From Sepioteuthis lessoniana (taxonomy: Eukaryota > Mollusca > Cephalopoda > Myopsida > Loliginidae): a stretch of DNA of 64,000 nucleotides. Positions 21,961-34,283 of this stretch are shown here, one piece after another. The notes below the pieces were generated by a model, which worked only from the letters and a program-made list of their open reading frames with translations, did not search any database and was not told the origin of the DNA. A program made the translations under genes and the position numbers. The stretch spans positions 5,001 to 69,000 of the forward strand of contig CAUZXS010005776.1 in the NCBI GenBank assembly GCA_963585895.1, in the 5' to 3' direction. Within the stretch, counting starts at the first letter, position 1. The number at the start of each line of letters is the position of its first letter.

Positions 21961-22224
21961 GCTATAGAGATATCATCACTTTATATATTGTTCAGCTATG
22001 AACATGTCTTCATTTAAACTCAGTCTCAGTATTTTTTTATTCCTTTTCATATTTCTCATAAAGACTATTCTTCCTTTGCTTTGGAGTTTTTCTTTCTGCT
22101 TGGCTTTATTTTTACTGCATTTGGCAAACCCAGATTGAGAAATAAACTAAATCAGTAGTTAAAATCAAGTTGCCAAGGGCTAAACACAGGTTATAGAAAA
22201 TATATTAAAAGTTTAGAAAACCTA

Positions 22225-22435
22225 AATTATCATCAATGAGTAGTAGAGAGAGAGCTTTAATTTACACATTGAAGCCCCTCTCGAGAAAAATGTGTTAATT
22301 GTCTGCATTGTCTATTAAAAGTTTGGCACTGGGCCATCATCATCAATGAATAGTATAGACATAACTCTCAATTGCACATTGAAGTCCTTCTCGAGTATAA
22401 TGTTTTAATTTTCTATATTGTCTATTGAGAAGTAT
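22225..22435. repeat. Two-copy 110-bp tandem repeat
   Basis: ATCATCAATGA ... ACACATTGAAG ... TCTCGAG ... TTGTCTATT occurs at 22230 and again 110 bp later, with about 80 percent identity by eye. Confidence 0.75.
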
Positions 22436-22849
22436 TCAATGGTCAGGAGGTGAAAGTATCACTCAACACATGAATTAAATTTTCCAAGTTTTAATTATAG
22501 TTCAAGATCGTAGATTTTTATGGACAATAAATTCTGGGACATGGTAAACAAGAATCCATTATTAATTTGTTCTTCTGTGAGGAATAAACTTACTAACAAT
22601 GATTTGTAAGTCTTGCTGGCTAGTCCTTTCTCTTTAATGGATGCACAGCCTCAGTATCAGTTTAGGAGTTGATGTTTACGTACACAAACAAAAAAAATTA
22701 CAAGTTCATGCCTTTCCTTAAAGCAAGAATTAACATCACATAGTAAAAATTAAATTTGGAAACAATATTTTCAGATAAAAAATACAGAAATTAAGTTTTA
22801 TAAGTGAAAAAATGTATTTACATAACCAGGCAGAAACTTTAAGTGTTGT

Positions 22850-23090
22850 TTCTTATCAAAAGTTTGAAGGTAGGACCATCTTGTTTTCAAAAGTCTGGAG
22901 TTACTACTATCTTATTTTTAAAAGTCGGGAGGTACTACTATCTTGTTTTTAAATGTTGGGAGGTACTACTATCTTGATTTTAAAAGTCTGTAGGTACTAT
23001 CAGCTTGTTATCAAAAGCCTAGAAGTACTACAATCTGGTTGTCAAAAGTCAGAAGGTACTACTATCTTGTGAAAAGTCTGCAACTACTAT
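22850..23090. repeat. 31-bp minisatellite, about 7 units
   Basis: Units of GGTACTACTATCTTGTTTTT plus 'AAAAGTCTGG' start 31 bp apart (22878, 22909, 22940, 22971, then with small indels 22999, 23033, 23064). Confidence 0.9.
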
Positions 23091-23349
23091 TGACCAATTA
23101 TCTAAAGTATAATGTTTGGGAGCCACAAGATGTCTTTTATGAGATATGTGTCATTTACAAAACTTTCAGAGAGTAACTTGAACATATCAGTATGGCTCAA
23201 AAAAGAAGTAAGGGCAATAAAAGAGTGTGCCCTATGATTGCAACCCTTCATTACACCCAAGAATAACGATGCAAGCATAACATATAAAAATATTGTATCT
23301 CTCATTTACCCCACATGCCAATCGGAAGCTCCTTTATTTCAAAATACAA

Positions 23350-24060
23350 CTCGGTTGGTTGGTTGGTTTGGTTTTATGGTATATCAATCATTATAGATTA
23401 TTTAACATCAAATCCTGCTTATACAGAAACTAAATATATGATTTGTAAACAAATAGTTTGTATATAACATTCTGAAACAAGCCAGAGCTTATTTGTTTGC
23501 ACATAGTTAAATCGATATACATATATGATTTGTCAGTGAAAAGTTTGCTGTTAACTTCATTTTTAAAAAGAGTAATTTGTTTGCACACAAATATTTTTAT
23601 TATTTGCATACAGTTAAATGGCTTAAAGTATTGCTATCCAACATTAATAATTCTATTCAACACTATTCGTTCATTTGCACTGTCAAATGGTTCCAAATAT
23701 TGCAATGTAATACTTATAAAACTTTTGTATATAGTTAAAGGGTTTCAAGTATTCCTATTCAACACTAACAATTCGATTAAACATTAGTCATTTGTTCACA
23801 CAGTTTAAATGGTCAAATAGTTCTATATGACCCATAGATGAGACCCTATCAGGTACTACCACTCTAGATCAGAGTGGACTTTGGGAGTAATGGCAATGAA
23901 GGGCAACTCCACTTTCCTCAAAATTCCAGAACTAAAGCCTCACTATCTGATGATTTAGCATCATATCCAGGACATTTGTTGGTGGGGTTTTATGTATCTG
24001 CAGAGATACAGTTAGCATATTCTAAAACTCCAGCTGACTGGGCTGAACTCAGTATGAGGC
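23350..24060 (-). repeat. CR55, long copy
   Basis: On the plus strand it reads from the shared tail (GGTTTTATGGTATATCAATC) through several modules (TTTGCATACAGTTAAATGG..., GTTTCAAGTATTCCTATTC) to AGTTCTATATGACCCATAGA, TACTACCACTCTAGATCAGA and the end CCAGCTGACTGGGC. It is about 700 bp with no coding frame. Confidence 0.72.
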
Positions 24061-24229
24061 AAAAAGTATCATTGAAGGGAGAGAAACGTTGGTCAGTCTG
24101 AATGGAATCAACTTTATCAGAGATTTCACTCCTCTTTATAAATTGATTTCTGACCTAAACATATATAGGATCTTTCTCTGTCAGCATGGTTTACAATATA
24201 CTGTTATACCCTGCATAGAAGTAAGACCC

Positions 24230-24560
24230 ACCCATTCAAAAATGTGTATCCTAGGTAAGACACTAAACTGCATCTGGTGGTGGGGTTACAGTTCAGGAGA
24301 TCTGGAGAGTATGGGGTAACTTCTTCGTTGCCATCTACTTTGACCTAAAGTTTTAATATATGTTAGCAAAAAATGTAGAGGTTAAATAGATCTGTTTGCT
24401 AGTTATTTAAATTAGGTAGGAATATCTTATATCAAATAACCATGTACAAAAAAACTTAAAAAACAACACCAAAAATGTAAGTATCAATCTCCAATATATG
24501 TAATTCCCTAACCTCTAAGCAGAAAATAAACTCAACGGGTTGACATAAAGTTAAGCTCAA
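24230..24560 (+). repeat. CR55, partial
   Basis: GTATCCTAGGTAAGACACTAAAC, 'GAGAGTATGGGGTAACTTCTTC', module remnants and 'TAATTCCCTAACCTCTAAGC' in CR55 order. Confidence 0.62.
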
Positions 24561-25149
24561 TCAATCATATATAGTATCCCTTTATTTATTTTCCTATCAA
24601 GAAAGTGACATACCATCACCACCAAACCATTAAAAAGTTTCCAGTTTTATCTTAATACATTCCAAACACAGGAAAAGACAGTTTCAATCCTTGTAACAGT
24701 AAGAATATATATATATATATATATGTATGTTGTAAATATTGAGCTTTGAAATTCGAAGCCAACACAGCTTAAAAATTGTCTCAAATCCATTATACTGTAA
24801 ACAGATCTCCTGTGTAATGTCATAAGAAATCAATGTTTATGCAAGAAAGGTTATAGATTGTAATGACACTATAATCTGTGTTCAGTCATAGAAATAATTA
24901 TTCTACATTATGATAGATGAATGCTTTCAATGAAGTACTCTCCTGAAATTAATCCTAACAATAATTCAGCAGTGGACACATATACAGAGACTCTATAACT
25001 GTAAACATTAAGTGTGTGTATGAATTGAACTTATGTTAGGTAACATTAGAATAATCAATACATAAGGCATTATCTATTTATACTGTTTCATATATGAGAA
25101 GTTACTGGCCTAAGTTTGTTGCCTAAAACCCAAGTGTCCTTGGAATGAT

Positions 25150-25380
25150 ACTAAACTGCAGAAAAGTAAGAAATGATAAAAGGTTTGTCTTTTGTATAAC
25201 ACTAAACTGCATCTGATAGTGAAGCTCCATTCCAAGAGATCTGGAGCATGTGGAGAACTCCTTTGCTGCCATTACTCCCAGGTTCAATCTGACTCAAAAT
25301 AGAACTTGTTAGAGTCCCATCTGTGGATCAAATGGATGTTAGCAAATTATTTGAATTTGACAGGAATACATGATAACATA
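25150..25380 (+). repeat. CR55, partial
   Basis: GATAGTGAAGCTCCATTCC, 'GCCATTACTCCCAGGTTCAATCTGACTC' and 'GAGTCCCATCTGTGGATCAAA', followed by a SINE-A. Confidence 0.62.
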
Positions 25381-25384
25381 TATG

Positions 25385-25670
25385 TATGTACCAACCCCTC
25401 CACTTGGGCAGGATGAGACACAAGGTCAGTTTTTAAGTGGAGTTTAACAGGTTTTAATTCAGAGCTTTCCTTCTCTTAGACTGGTTGCCTAACCAAGGCT
25501 AAAGAACCAGCCTGCCCTACTATTTACTTATAACTGGAGGGAGAATAATTGGATTCATACCTTTCGCTTATTTGTGCTATGTGAAATGCAATCAGCCTCA
25601 TCCAGGATTGAACTTGTGTAGCTGTGTCCATTTCCTATGACGATAACCATTACATCACAGGCATCTCCAA
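25385..25670 (-). mobile_element. SINE-A
   Basis: Plus view starts TGTACCAACCCCTCCACTTGG and ends ATAACCATTACATCACAGGC: a complete SINE-A on the minus strand. Confidence 0.87.
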
Positions 25671-25734
25671 GATACATGATAACATATAAGTATAAATTAT
25701 TTGTATTAAGAAGTTATTAGCAAGGAATTTCCCT

Positions 25735-25970
25735 TCTAAAGGGAATGTTCTGGCTATAATATTAAACCATATCTGGTGTTGCAGCTTTGACCCAGATTGA
25801 TCAGGTTAGGGTCCTATCCATGGCTCAAATAGATCTGGCTGAAAATTATGAATATTGAATAGAAAGACTTGAAATTATATAACTGTGTGAAAACAAATTA
25901 TTATTATAAAATTAAATTATATATTATTATTATAGCTACATTAAACCATGAAATTATGTATAGATTATTT
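25735..25970 (+). repeat. CR55, partial
   Basis: AATGTTCTGGCTATAATATTAAAC, 'TTAGGGTCCTATCCATGGCTCAAAT' and two decayed modules. A SINE-C follows. Confidence 0.55.
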
Positions 25971-25973
25971 CTA

Positions 25974-26195
25974 TAATGGCATGATGGTTAGAGTGTTCAC
26001 AAATGGCCCAGGAGACCTGGGTTCAATCCAAAGTCAAGTCATACCAAAGACTGAAAAAATGGTACTTGATACCTCCTTGCTTAACACTCAGCATTATAAG
26101 GTATGGATCAAGGGTAAAGTGGAGCAATCCAGAGAAAGGAGTAGCTATCGAAAAGGGAAACTTGGAGTCACCCTCGACTACAATTGCCAACTATT
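25974..26195 (+). mobile_element. SINE-C
   Basis: A box region ATGATGGTTAGAGTGTTC, B box GGGTTCAATCC, body 'CTTAACACTCAGCATTATAA', end 'CACCCTCGACTAC'. It has a small internal deletion. Confidence 0.83.
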
Positions 26196-26329
26196 TGTAT
26201 TACATAGGAACACTGCAAACTAAATAACTGAACAAATTATTTATATTAGATAAAATTCTTGATACCATATAACATTGCAAACAAATGATTATCATAGACA
26301 AATAAATAAAAAAGAGCAATTAAAAATTA

Positions 26330-27420
26330 GTTGCAATGAAACGTAGAAAATATACTTATAATTATAAGCAAATATTTATGAATGAATAAAATCTTAGCAT
26401 TAAATAACTCATATGGAATTGATATGTCATTACATAAACCAAACCTTGTGGCAGTATTATCAGCATATTGCACAGTTTTACCTACTAAATGTCTTAAAGC
26501 ACTTTGTGTTTTGTTAGGATTAGTTGGCCGCAGGTTGCAGTCAAAAAAAAAGAAAAAAACACATATAAGCAACAGGTTAACTCCAAAAAGAAATAAATCA
26601 AACTTAAGAATAAAATCATACAGCCATCTTTATTGTTGACAATTTCTCTTGATCTAACTATGAGGCAGTGTGTGTAACAGTTAGCTCTTCAACCTAAGTC
26701 AATAAGACCCTAACTATAATGGACAGATGGATACCAAACAAAGACTTAGTCAGTTGTCAATCTTATTCTGTGTCTAAAAGCCAACTCCTAACTCTGCTAC
26801 ATTCTTCTTATAACCAACTACAGAGGACTGGACAAAACCAAACATCATAGCCTTGTGCTGCCACTCACCTCTCCAACTCCTGACAGCTTCCTTGAATACA
26901 TGGAGCCCAAGCTTCCAGAAAGAAAACCTGAATGGACCCCTGCCCCAGAACTAAAGTACTTTAAAAAATGATATCCTTATCTACAGACCTCTGACCATAC
27001 CAATGCTAAAGACTTGGATATAAAAAAATAACTCTTTCATCCCCATTAAGAAAAACTTTTCTTTTGATTTTACCATTTATTAAAATCAGCTTAGCTTGTT
27101 GAACTATATTTCTGATATAACCACACACACATATATATATGCTACCTATGCTGACTAAACACACACATACATATATATGTTACCTATGCCCACACACACA
27201 CCCATATAGAAAAGATTGCACCCACATAAATATACATTCATATACACAACATACTCATACAGACATGCTTGTATCTAAATGGAAATGCATTATTACACCT
27301 AAATATGTGCACCCAGTGACAGAAGTGCTTATAGTATCACAGCCCTAAGCTTAAAGACATCATTTATATAGTTCCAGCCAAATTAACATATATTTCAACC
27401 TTACTGAATGATTATAGAAG
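26330..27420. other. No recognisable gene
   Basis: Short frames (such as 26382-26639) end in poly-Lys and match nothing I know. A CA/TA-rich tract lies at 27120-27255. Confidence 0.4.
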
Positions 27421-28025
27421 ATATTTATATATTTAAAAGTCCTGATGATGGTTAAATGAAAAACCAAAACATTGAACATTAGCAAGTAATTCAACTATGA
27501 ATAAAATCATCCTCTGAATACTTTGTTTATATATTTTACATACCATTATTCATTATATTCAAGAACATTGAATGCTTGAATGCTGGCAAGCAGAGCAATA
27601 TAAAGATTAAAATAACTTATCTCGCCTTCTACATTTCATTCTGTAACAATTAGTTTCATGTGTTCTTGTTAGTTAAAACAGTTCTGTTCGTGGTCATTAG
27701 ACGCATGTCTCTGCCTGTGGTAAATAAAATTAATCACTTTGTTGTGCACCCATAAGTCTGTCGCTTTTCACTTTGGTTTACATATTTTCTTTGTCCATAA
27801 AAACCTAACAGTCTTATAAATCAAAGATTAAAAAAAAAAACCACAATCTTCAGACAGAAGTTTGTTTTCATGTACTAAATATTCCTTTTATTACTTTCTC
27901 CTCCTTGAATTTCTGTTATTATTAGTTTCATGAATTTTCTCAAAGCAAAAAAAAAAAAACAAAAAAAACAATACTCAGACAGGAGTTATTTTGAAAAAAA
28001 AATTTTTTTTCTAATTTGTAACTTC

Positions 28026-29029
28026 TCAAAAATTCCAGTCTGAAAACAGGCCAGTTGGCTGGAGTTGGAGAATATGCTGACTGCATCTCTGCAGAGGGGT
28101 AAGGCCCCACCAATGCATGTGTAGCGATGGGTATAACATTATTATTATTATCATTGGGTTTTTAGGTTTAAGGTTTAAGTTGGTTGCATTAATATTACGT
28201 TGGTATTTCATTGGCAGTTATCCCCTTGCTAAATGTTGATGGAAAATAAAGGTAGAGGAGAAGAATGAAGACGTCATTAGGTTTTTGAAGGAAGGTTTTA
28301 ATGGAAGCATGAAGTACAGGGGTTTACACTGGTATGCTACGAGGTCTTGTAGTAAAAAAAGAATGTGGGAAGTTGTTAGAGTGTATCATCTAATTTTTTT
28401 TTTAACTAGAATCCTTTGGCCTAGAAGAATAGACCAAAGGGATCCATAAACTAGATGGCTCTCCTCATAGTGGTTGATGAGCCTTCTACTATTCAGGAAC
28501 GGATGAATAGACGTCCGTTCCCTTTGGGGATTTCTGAGCGACAGAAAGATTGGCGGGCTTTCTTCAATTTTTGGTGTTGCTAGGAAATATGGTTTGGGCT
28601 GAATAGGGCAAGTCATCCTGATTGGGTGAAAATGTTCGGCAACTCTAACGGTCAAATTAAATTACGCGCCAAACAAAAATTTCAATTTTCTTTCTGCTAC
28701 ACATGTCCTGGATATAACACAAAATAATCCGATGATGAGCTGGAGCTTTAGAGAATTGCCATTACTTCCAGATCCACTCTGACTTGGAGTAGTAGTACCC
28801 AATAGGATGCCATCTATGGATCAAATAGAACTGTTTAACCATTTAACTATGAGCAAACCAACAACGGATGTTAAACTGAATTGTGTTATATAGCAATACA
28901 TGTAACCATCTAAGTGTATGTAAATAAAACGATTTAATGGTAAAAAGCAATACTTAAAAACATTTAACTCTATGCAAATGAATGAACTCTGATTAGTTTA
29001 AATGTTACCGATAAACTATTTCTTTACAA

Positions 29030-29035
<6 letters not shown>
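28026..29035 (+). repeat. CR55 copy split by an LTR
   Basis: 28045-28119 gives the start segment (GGAGAATATGCTGACTGC, 'CTGCAGAGGGGTAAGGCCCC'). 28702 onward resumes at TCCTGGATATAACACAAAAT and continues through the segments and modules to a TA repeat. The two halves join cleanly once the LTR at 28120-28701 is set aside. Confidence 0.75.
28116..28705. mobile_element. Solo LTR with CATG target duplication
   Basis: 28120-28701 (582 bp) begins TGTAGC and ends GCTACA, the TG...CA inverted ends of LTRs. CATG lies directly on both sides (28116-28119, 28702-28705). It sits inside CR55 with no gap in the host repeat. No gag or pol lies next to it, so this is a solo LTR, or less likely a short nonautonomous element with LTR-like ends. 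A 4-bp duplication fits several LTR families; I cannot name one. Confidence 0.75.
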
Positions 29036-29061
<26 letters not shown>

Positions 29062-29350
29062 CGTATTTATTTACCAACCCCTCTGTATGAACAGGATGCA
29101 ACACAAGGTCAATTTTTATGCAGAGTTTAACAGGTTTGAATTTTAAGTTTTTCTTCTCCAAGACTGATTGCCAAACAAAGACTAAAGAATTCTGCCTGCC
29201 CTATTATTATACCCATAGCTCAAGGGAGAATAGTTGGATTCATACCTTTTCCAAGGGTATTAACACTATGTGAAATGCAAATAGATTTATCCAGGATTTG
29301 AATTCTGGTGACCATGTTCATTTCTGACAATGGTAACCACAGGCACCACC
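29062..29350 (-). mobile_element. SINE-A beside a TA repeat
   Basis: Plus view TTACCAACCCCTCTGTATGA to ATGGTAACCACAGGCACC, directly after (TA)n at 29034-29060. Confidence 0.85.
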
Positions 29351-29683
29351 AAAATCATTTAATGCAAATTCTGATTTTTATACATATAACTGGATTTGCA
29401 TTAAATAACCTACAAGGGCTGATATGCCATTTAAAGGATTGTGTTTTTTTATTTTTAAAAAATCATGAAACTAATAACAGATGAACCAAGTAAGGTGTAG
29501 TAGTAATAATAATAATAATAAGTTTAATGTATACATCAAACTCCAACACCTTTACTAAGAATGAATCACTATGTCTAATAGATGGTTTCAATATCAACTG
29601 AAGATCACTAGCATTTTGAAAATTAAAAAATAGAAAGTAGCAAAAGAGAGGAAGAGAAAAAAAATGATACTTTCAGATTATTT

Positions 29684-29950
29684 AACAGAATGATTAGAGT
29701 AGATAATGGTGTATTCACCAATGGTCCAGCAGACCGGGGTTCAATCCCAGATTGAGTTATACCAAAGACTTAAAAAATGGTACTTGATGCCTGCTTGCTT
29801 AGCACTCAGCATTATCAAGTAAGGATCAAGGGTAAAGTGGAGCAATCCAAGGAAAGGAGTAGTGCCCTCCCTTACACCTCGGTGTGGTAGCTATTGAAAA
29901 GGTAGCCTTCAGGGAGCCTTCGACTAAGGTTGCCAACTTTACTTTTACTT
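29684..29950 (+). mobile_element. SINE-C
   Basis: B box GGGTTCAATCCCAGATTGAG, body and end 'CCTTCGACTAAGGTTGCCAAC', full length. Confidence 0.85.
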
Positions 29951-30089
29951 ATTTTGTCAAGTCTGCTACAAACAAGCAGAGGAAAAATAATATTTCTTCA
30001 TTACAAAAGAAGTAATAAGGGGTACTTTAGTGACATCAGATAAACCCTTTGCCTTCATAAGTTTAGAGGGAGTATCCATGGCATAACAG

Positions 30090-30510
30090 TGATTATGTTG
30101 GTTAGGTTAGGATTGGTTAATTGGTTTAATGGCACATCAGCCCTTGATGGTTATTTAATGCCAAATCCTGTTTATACAGATACATTCTGTAATATTTAAG
30201 TGAATATTTTGTAGGTAACTTTATTTCTAAACAAGTTAGAGCCCATTTGTTTGCACACAGTAAAATGGTTTCAAGTACAGCTATTTAACACTCATAATTA
30301 TATTGAATATCAATAATAATCCCCAGTAAAAGATTGAACAGTTCTATTTGAACCATAGATGGGACTCTAACAGATACTACCACACTAAGTCAGAGTAGAC
30401 CTGACAGTAATGGCATTGAAGGGATACTCCATGTAACCCAAAGCTCCAGGACTAGAGCCTCATGGCTCTAGATGGTGTAATGTTATATCCAGGACAGCAA
30501 ACTTGCTTAA
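30090..30510 (-). repeat. CR55 copy
   Basis: Plus view: GGTTTAATGGCACATCAGCC (tail), AATGCCAAATCCTGTTTATAC, CATTTGTTTGCACACAGTAA, then 'TTGAACCATAGATGGGACTC' and 'GAGCCTCATGGCTCTAGATG'. Confidence 0.7.
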
Positions 30511-30539
30511 CTGGAACATCAAAGTAAAATAGTTCAAAC

Positions 30540-30708
30540 TCCTGTCAGGTTATTACATTCACATTCACACTAATACCCTTGGGAAAAGCATGAACCCCCT
30601 TATCCTCACTGCTATGCATCAAATAGTACCACCAGTGTCATTCTACAAGGATGCTTTGACTTTCAATAACCCATAAAGGTGAATATGCCATTAAACAAAA
30701 GAAAATCC
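30540..30708 (+). mobile_element. SINE-B, 5' truncated
   Basis: ACTAATACCCTTGGGAAAAG, then the tail 'AATAACCCATAAAGGTGAATATGCCATTAAACA'. Confidence 0.8.
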
Positions 30709-30764
30709 ATTAGTTCAAGTGAGAGTTATTCAAAGCAATACAGAATAAATAAGATGTCAAAGAT

Positions 30765-30935
30765 CATCAGCATCACCACCACCCTATGCTTTTAGTAAAT
30801 CTTTGTGACAACATCCATTTTCTGTATAGTGCTGATGAATTTAAGTTTCTGTTGGTCAGCTAACACAGGTTTAGGAGTCCATTGAGGAATGTTGATTATG
30901 AGTTCATCTTTACTTCACCAGCAAAACAGCTGGTT
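30765..30935 (-). mobile_element. RTE-like LINE 3' fragment, decayed
   Basis: CATCACCACCACC tract, 'TTTCTGTTGGTCAGCTAAC', 'GGAGTCCATTGAGGAATG' and 'ATGAGTTCATC' in the order seen in clearer copies. Confidence 0.6.
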
Positions 30936-31239
30936 TAAAACCTAAAAGATTAAAGGGTTTGTGAAACTTTCAATTTATTATTATATATAACTATAAATGG
31001 CAATAAGAATTAGCTCACTTTGAGGACGTTCACTTTTGGGTTTTTTAACAATAAATAAACTAATAACAGATGTAAAACTTTTTTTTTCTTTAATAGCTAA
31101 ACACTCAGACTTCATAAAATATTCTTTAAACAAACTAGATTAAATAATCTAAGCTATAATTTTTTCCAACCCATACAGAGTAAGATATGAAGTAATTCAA
31201 TGTTGAGAAAAAAATTATAGGATTCATTGACAAAAAAAA

Positions 31240-31575
31240 TTAGAATTTATATATAGTTGCTCCTCTTTGTGCTTTTATGACAGCCATAATTCTTTCAGAC
31301 ACAGATTTCACCAATCTAAAACAATATTCTTTATCAAAGTGGTTCCAACTTGTCCAAATGGCAGTTAATAGATTTTCTTTAATGGATAGAGCCTTCTCTT
31401 GTTCCATTCTTTAAAAATTTCCACAATAAATTTTCAACTGGATTTTGATCCAGACTGTTCACTACCCAATGTCCTAATTCCGTAATTTTAGACATGACAA
31501 AAGTAATAAGTATGTATTGTACACTATCACTCATAAGTACACACTGAAAATAGCAGGATTTTGATTATTTCTAAA
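31240..31575 (-). pseudogene. Tc1-like transposase C-terminal remnant
   Basis: Minus-strand reading over 31400-31500 gives SLDQNPVENLLW, a worn version of the 'SPDLNPIENLW' motif that holds the third catalytic residue in Tc1 transposases, followed by a Lys-rich helix. Stops interrupt it. No inverted repeats found. Confidence 0.6.
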
Positions 31576-31830
31576 AAGTAAAGTTGGCGAGGGTGACCCG
31601 AAGGCTTCCTTTTCAATAGCTACTACACCGAGGTGTAGGGGAGGGCACTACTCCATTCCCTGGATTGCTCCACTTTACCCTTGATCCTTACTTGATAATG
31701 CTGAGTGTTAAGCAAGGTGGTATCAAGTACCATTTTTTTCAGTCTTTGGTATGACTCGACCTGGGATTAAACCCTAGTCTCCCAGACCATCGGCGAACAC
31801 TCTACTCATTAAGCCAATGGCTCGGTTGAT
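31576..31830 (-). mobile_element. SINE-C
   Basis: Plus view starts AGTAAAGTTGGCGAGGGTGA and ends ACTCTACTCATTAAGCCAATGG; full length with a clear B box complement (GGGATTAAACCC). Confidence 0.87.
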
Positions 31831-31934
31831 ATTTCTAGTGGAACATTATACTAAGCAAATGGATATTATTTATTAGCAAACTCTACAGCATTGAAACTTA
31901 ATAACTAAAAATAAAACTATATAAACATACGTAA

Positions 31935-32228
31935 GGAGTGCTTATGGTGTATTGGTTACCTTTGTAGAAAATGGATACAGCGACTCGAGTTCAAATTCTG
32001 GATTAGTCTGTTTGTATTTCATGTAGCACTAAAACCCTTGAGAAAGGTATGAATCCAACTATACTCCCACAAGCTATGAGTAAATAGTGGGGCAGACTGA
32101 GCTCTTTAACCTTGGTATGGCAACCAGTCAAGGAGAAAGTAAACTGAAATCAAACCTGATAAACTTCACCCAAAATATTGACCTTGTGTCACATCCTGCT
32201 TGTGCAAAGGAGTTGGACAAACATATAT
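31935..32228 (+). mobile_element. SINE-A
   Basis: Head GGAGTGCTTATGGTGTATTG, B box GAGTTCAAATTC, tail 'GAGTTGGACAAACATATA'. It begins a nested block with the two next entries. Confidence 0.85.
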
Positions 32229-32230
32229 TA

Positions 32231-32335
32231 GTAAGTAAAGTTGGTAACCTTTAGTCGAGGGTGACCCGAAAATGACCTTTTCAATAGCTACAACACTGAG
32301 GTGTAGGGGAGGGCATTACTTCTTCCCCTATATAT
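32231..32335 (-). mobile_element. SINE-C 3' fragment
   Basis: AGTAAGTAAAGTTGGTAACC through 'GAGGTGTAGGGGAGGGCATTAC', then it breaks off into the RTE-like copy. Confidence 0.75.
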
Positions 32336-32965
32336 CATCATCATCATCATATCACGCTGGTAGCACGGATATCCCTGACCCTCTCTCGCCACTCCTCCCT
32401 ATCGTTCATCGCCCTAGGTAGGTCTTCAGGGCAACATCCTGTATCCTCACATAGCTGCTGAATGTACGTTCGAGCTGGTCGTCCTGCTTTTGCGCGGCCA
32501 TGTGTGGGGATCCATAAGAGTACATCTCTTATGAGTTCATCTCTGATTCTCCAGCAGTGTCCTGCATGTCTGGTTCATCTAACTTGAATAGTTTTCGTGA
32601 TAGGGGGCAGGTGGCCGTACAGTTGGTGTCTTGTGGGGTGTTGCTGCCAGGACTTGTTCAGGATTGCACGCAGCATTCTTGTGTAATTGCCATCTAGTTT
32701 CTTCTCCAGCCGTTTTGTTAGCGTCCATGTAGTGCATCCATATAGCAGTATCGATGTGACCGCTGCCTGGAAGAAACTGCGTTTCATTTTATCGGTTAGG
32801 TCTGATTTCCATATAATCGATAGCCTATTGATAGCTGTCCATGCTTTCGTTAACCTCGTTTCGATGTCCTTTTCGGTTGATTCGACGCTGCTTCCTAGGT
32901 ACGTGAATTTGTCTACTAGTTTAAGTGGGGTTCCTTCTAGAGTGGAGATGTCACATGAGGGATCT
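32336..32965 (-). pseudogene. RTE-like LINE C-terminal region, best copy
   Basis: The longest and least decayed copy. From about 32960 down the minus strand it reads FTYLGSSVESTEKDIETRL, KAWTAINRLSIIWKSDL, MKRSFFQAAVTSILLYGCTT and WTLTKRLEKKLDGNYTRML, the region after the catalytic core of a non-LTR reverse transcriptase. A TGA in the QVRRTR region (CGA in the 1631-1819 copy) ends the frame near 32575. The rest continues to a terminal ATC repeat at 32337-32350. It is 5' truncated, with no catalytic residues present. The CGA to TGA change fits CpG decay. Confidence 0.83.
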
Positions 32966-32984
32966 TCAGTTTGAAGATGTGTCT

Positions 32985-33040
32985 TTTTTTCAAAGGCATA
33001 TCAACCTTTTTGACCTATTTAATGCCAAAGCTGACTTGAG
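32985..33040 (-). repeat. SINE-B/CR55 tail fragment
   Basis: AAAGGCATATCAACCTTTTTG and 'CTATTTAATGCCAAAGCTG'. Confidence 0.65.
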
Positions 33041-33049
33041 TTCAAACTT

Positions 33050-33500
33050 GCCCACCCTGATGTTGTAGTCCTGCTCTTTTTGCTTTTGCAAAATAAATTT
33101 TTTGGTTATTTCCACTGTGTTATGGCTCAGTTCAAACTTGTAAAGCATAAATTCCTTAATTAGACTATGTTGTAGATTCATCTGTGTGGCTTTCAAATTA
33201 CACACTGAGTGAAGTAATTCTCACTGTGTCAGCACACCAACTACCATGCTACTACCAACCACAATGGGTACCTTACACTTCCTTGAACTGCCAGTCACAT
33301 GATATATGCATTGCAAACTAGCACATACAAAAATATGGTAAAATTTTTAACTCATTCTAGAATCATGTAAATGCAATGCTAATACCTTTACTATAGAAAT
33401 TTCAATGCAAATAAATTTACCATATAGAAATGCATTGAAAAAAAGTAAAAAGGGATTTTAAAGTGTCAGGAATTAAAGATAGTATTTCTAACAGAATAAG
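33050..33500. other. No recognisable feature
   Basis: AT-rich. The small minus-strand frame at 32990-33205 overlaps a repeat tail and has no family resemblance. Confidence 0.4.
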
Positions 33501-33501
33501 G

Positions 33502-33502
<1 letters not shown>

Positions 33503-33562
<60 letters not shown>
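33503..33562. repeat. TA microsatellite
   Basis: About 30 uninterrupted TA units. Confidence 0.97.
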
Positions 33563-33563
<1 letters not shown>

Positions 33564-34283
33564 TTAACTGGTAATTTGCATTTTGCACTCATTATACAAA
33601 TGTATAGATAACACATAATACTTGGTTAATATCAGTCTGGCATCTCAAAAACCAAGCATAAACTTATACATACAGATATTTATTGTTTCTTGTGGTTATT
33701 AAAATTTCAAGCAGGTAGGGGAATTAAGAGAATTTAAATTAAAGGAAAAAATAAAATAAAGGGAGTTAATTCAAGTAACAGAAATTTATTCATGAAAACC
33801 TTCAAACGGACCCTGTCATTTAATGTAAATAATGTACACATAATGAATCCTAAATCAAGCTGTCTTCCATTGTTGAAAAGTGACATTGTGAAAGGAAAAT
33901 TGAAAGAGATGAAATAAAACCTAGAATTATATTATGCTGGGAGAAGGAGGAGTTAAAAATAACAAAATTAAAAATAATGATAATAATAAAAAGATTATTA
34001 AATCGCTAGAAAAACAAAACTTTTGTCCGTACCGGACTATCAAGCTTATATTCAATATATTCTAAAAGCTAACACTGTCTGTCATATACATATATTACAC
34101 ACACACACACAGAGAGGCGTGGGAGATATAATGACAAAAGTAAACAGATACATATATTTTTCAAATAAGTCTTTATTCAATAATTCAAACAATTTAAGGA
34201 AATTTCGTTATGTAGAATAAGGATTTATTTAACTTCCTAAGAACAGATCTCAGCCATTTCACTCTTGTGACTCAACTATAGTT

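Noticed and set aside
23102..23305. 67-codon minus-strand frame with a hydrophobic start
   Set aside because: No family resemblance, next to a minisatellite; not enough for a gene call.
27430..27500. Another copy of the type E 3' module (CCTGATGATGG ... CCAAAACATTG)
   Set aside because: Too diverged and short to assign.
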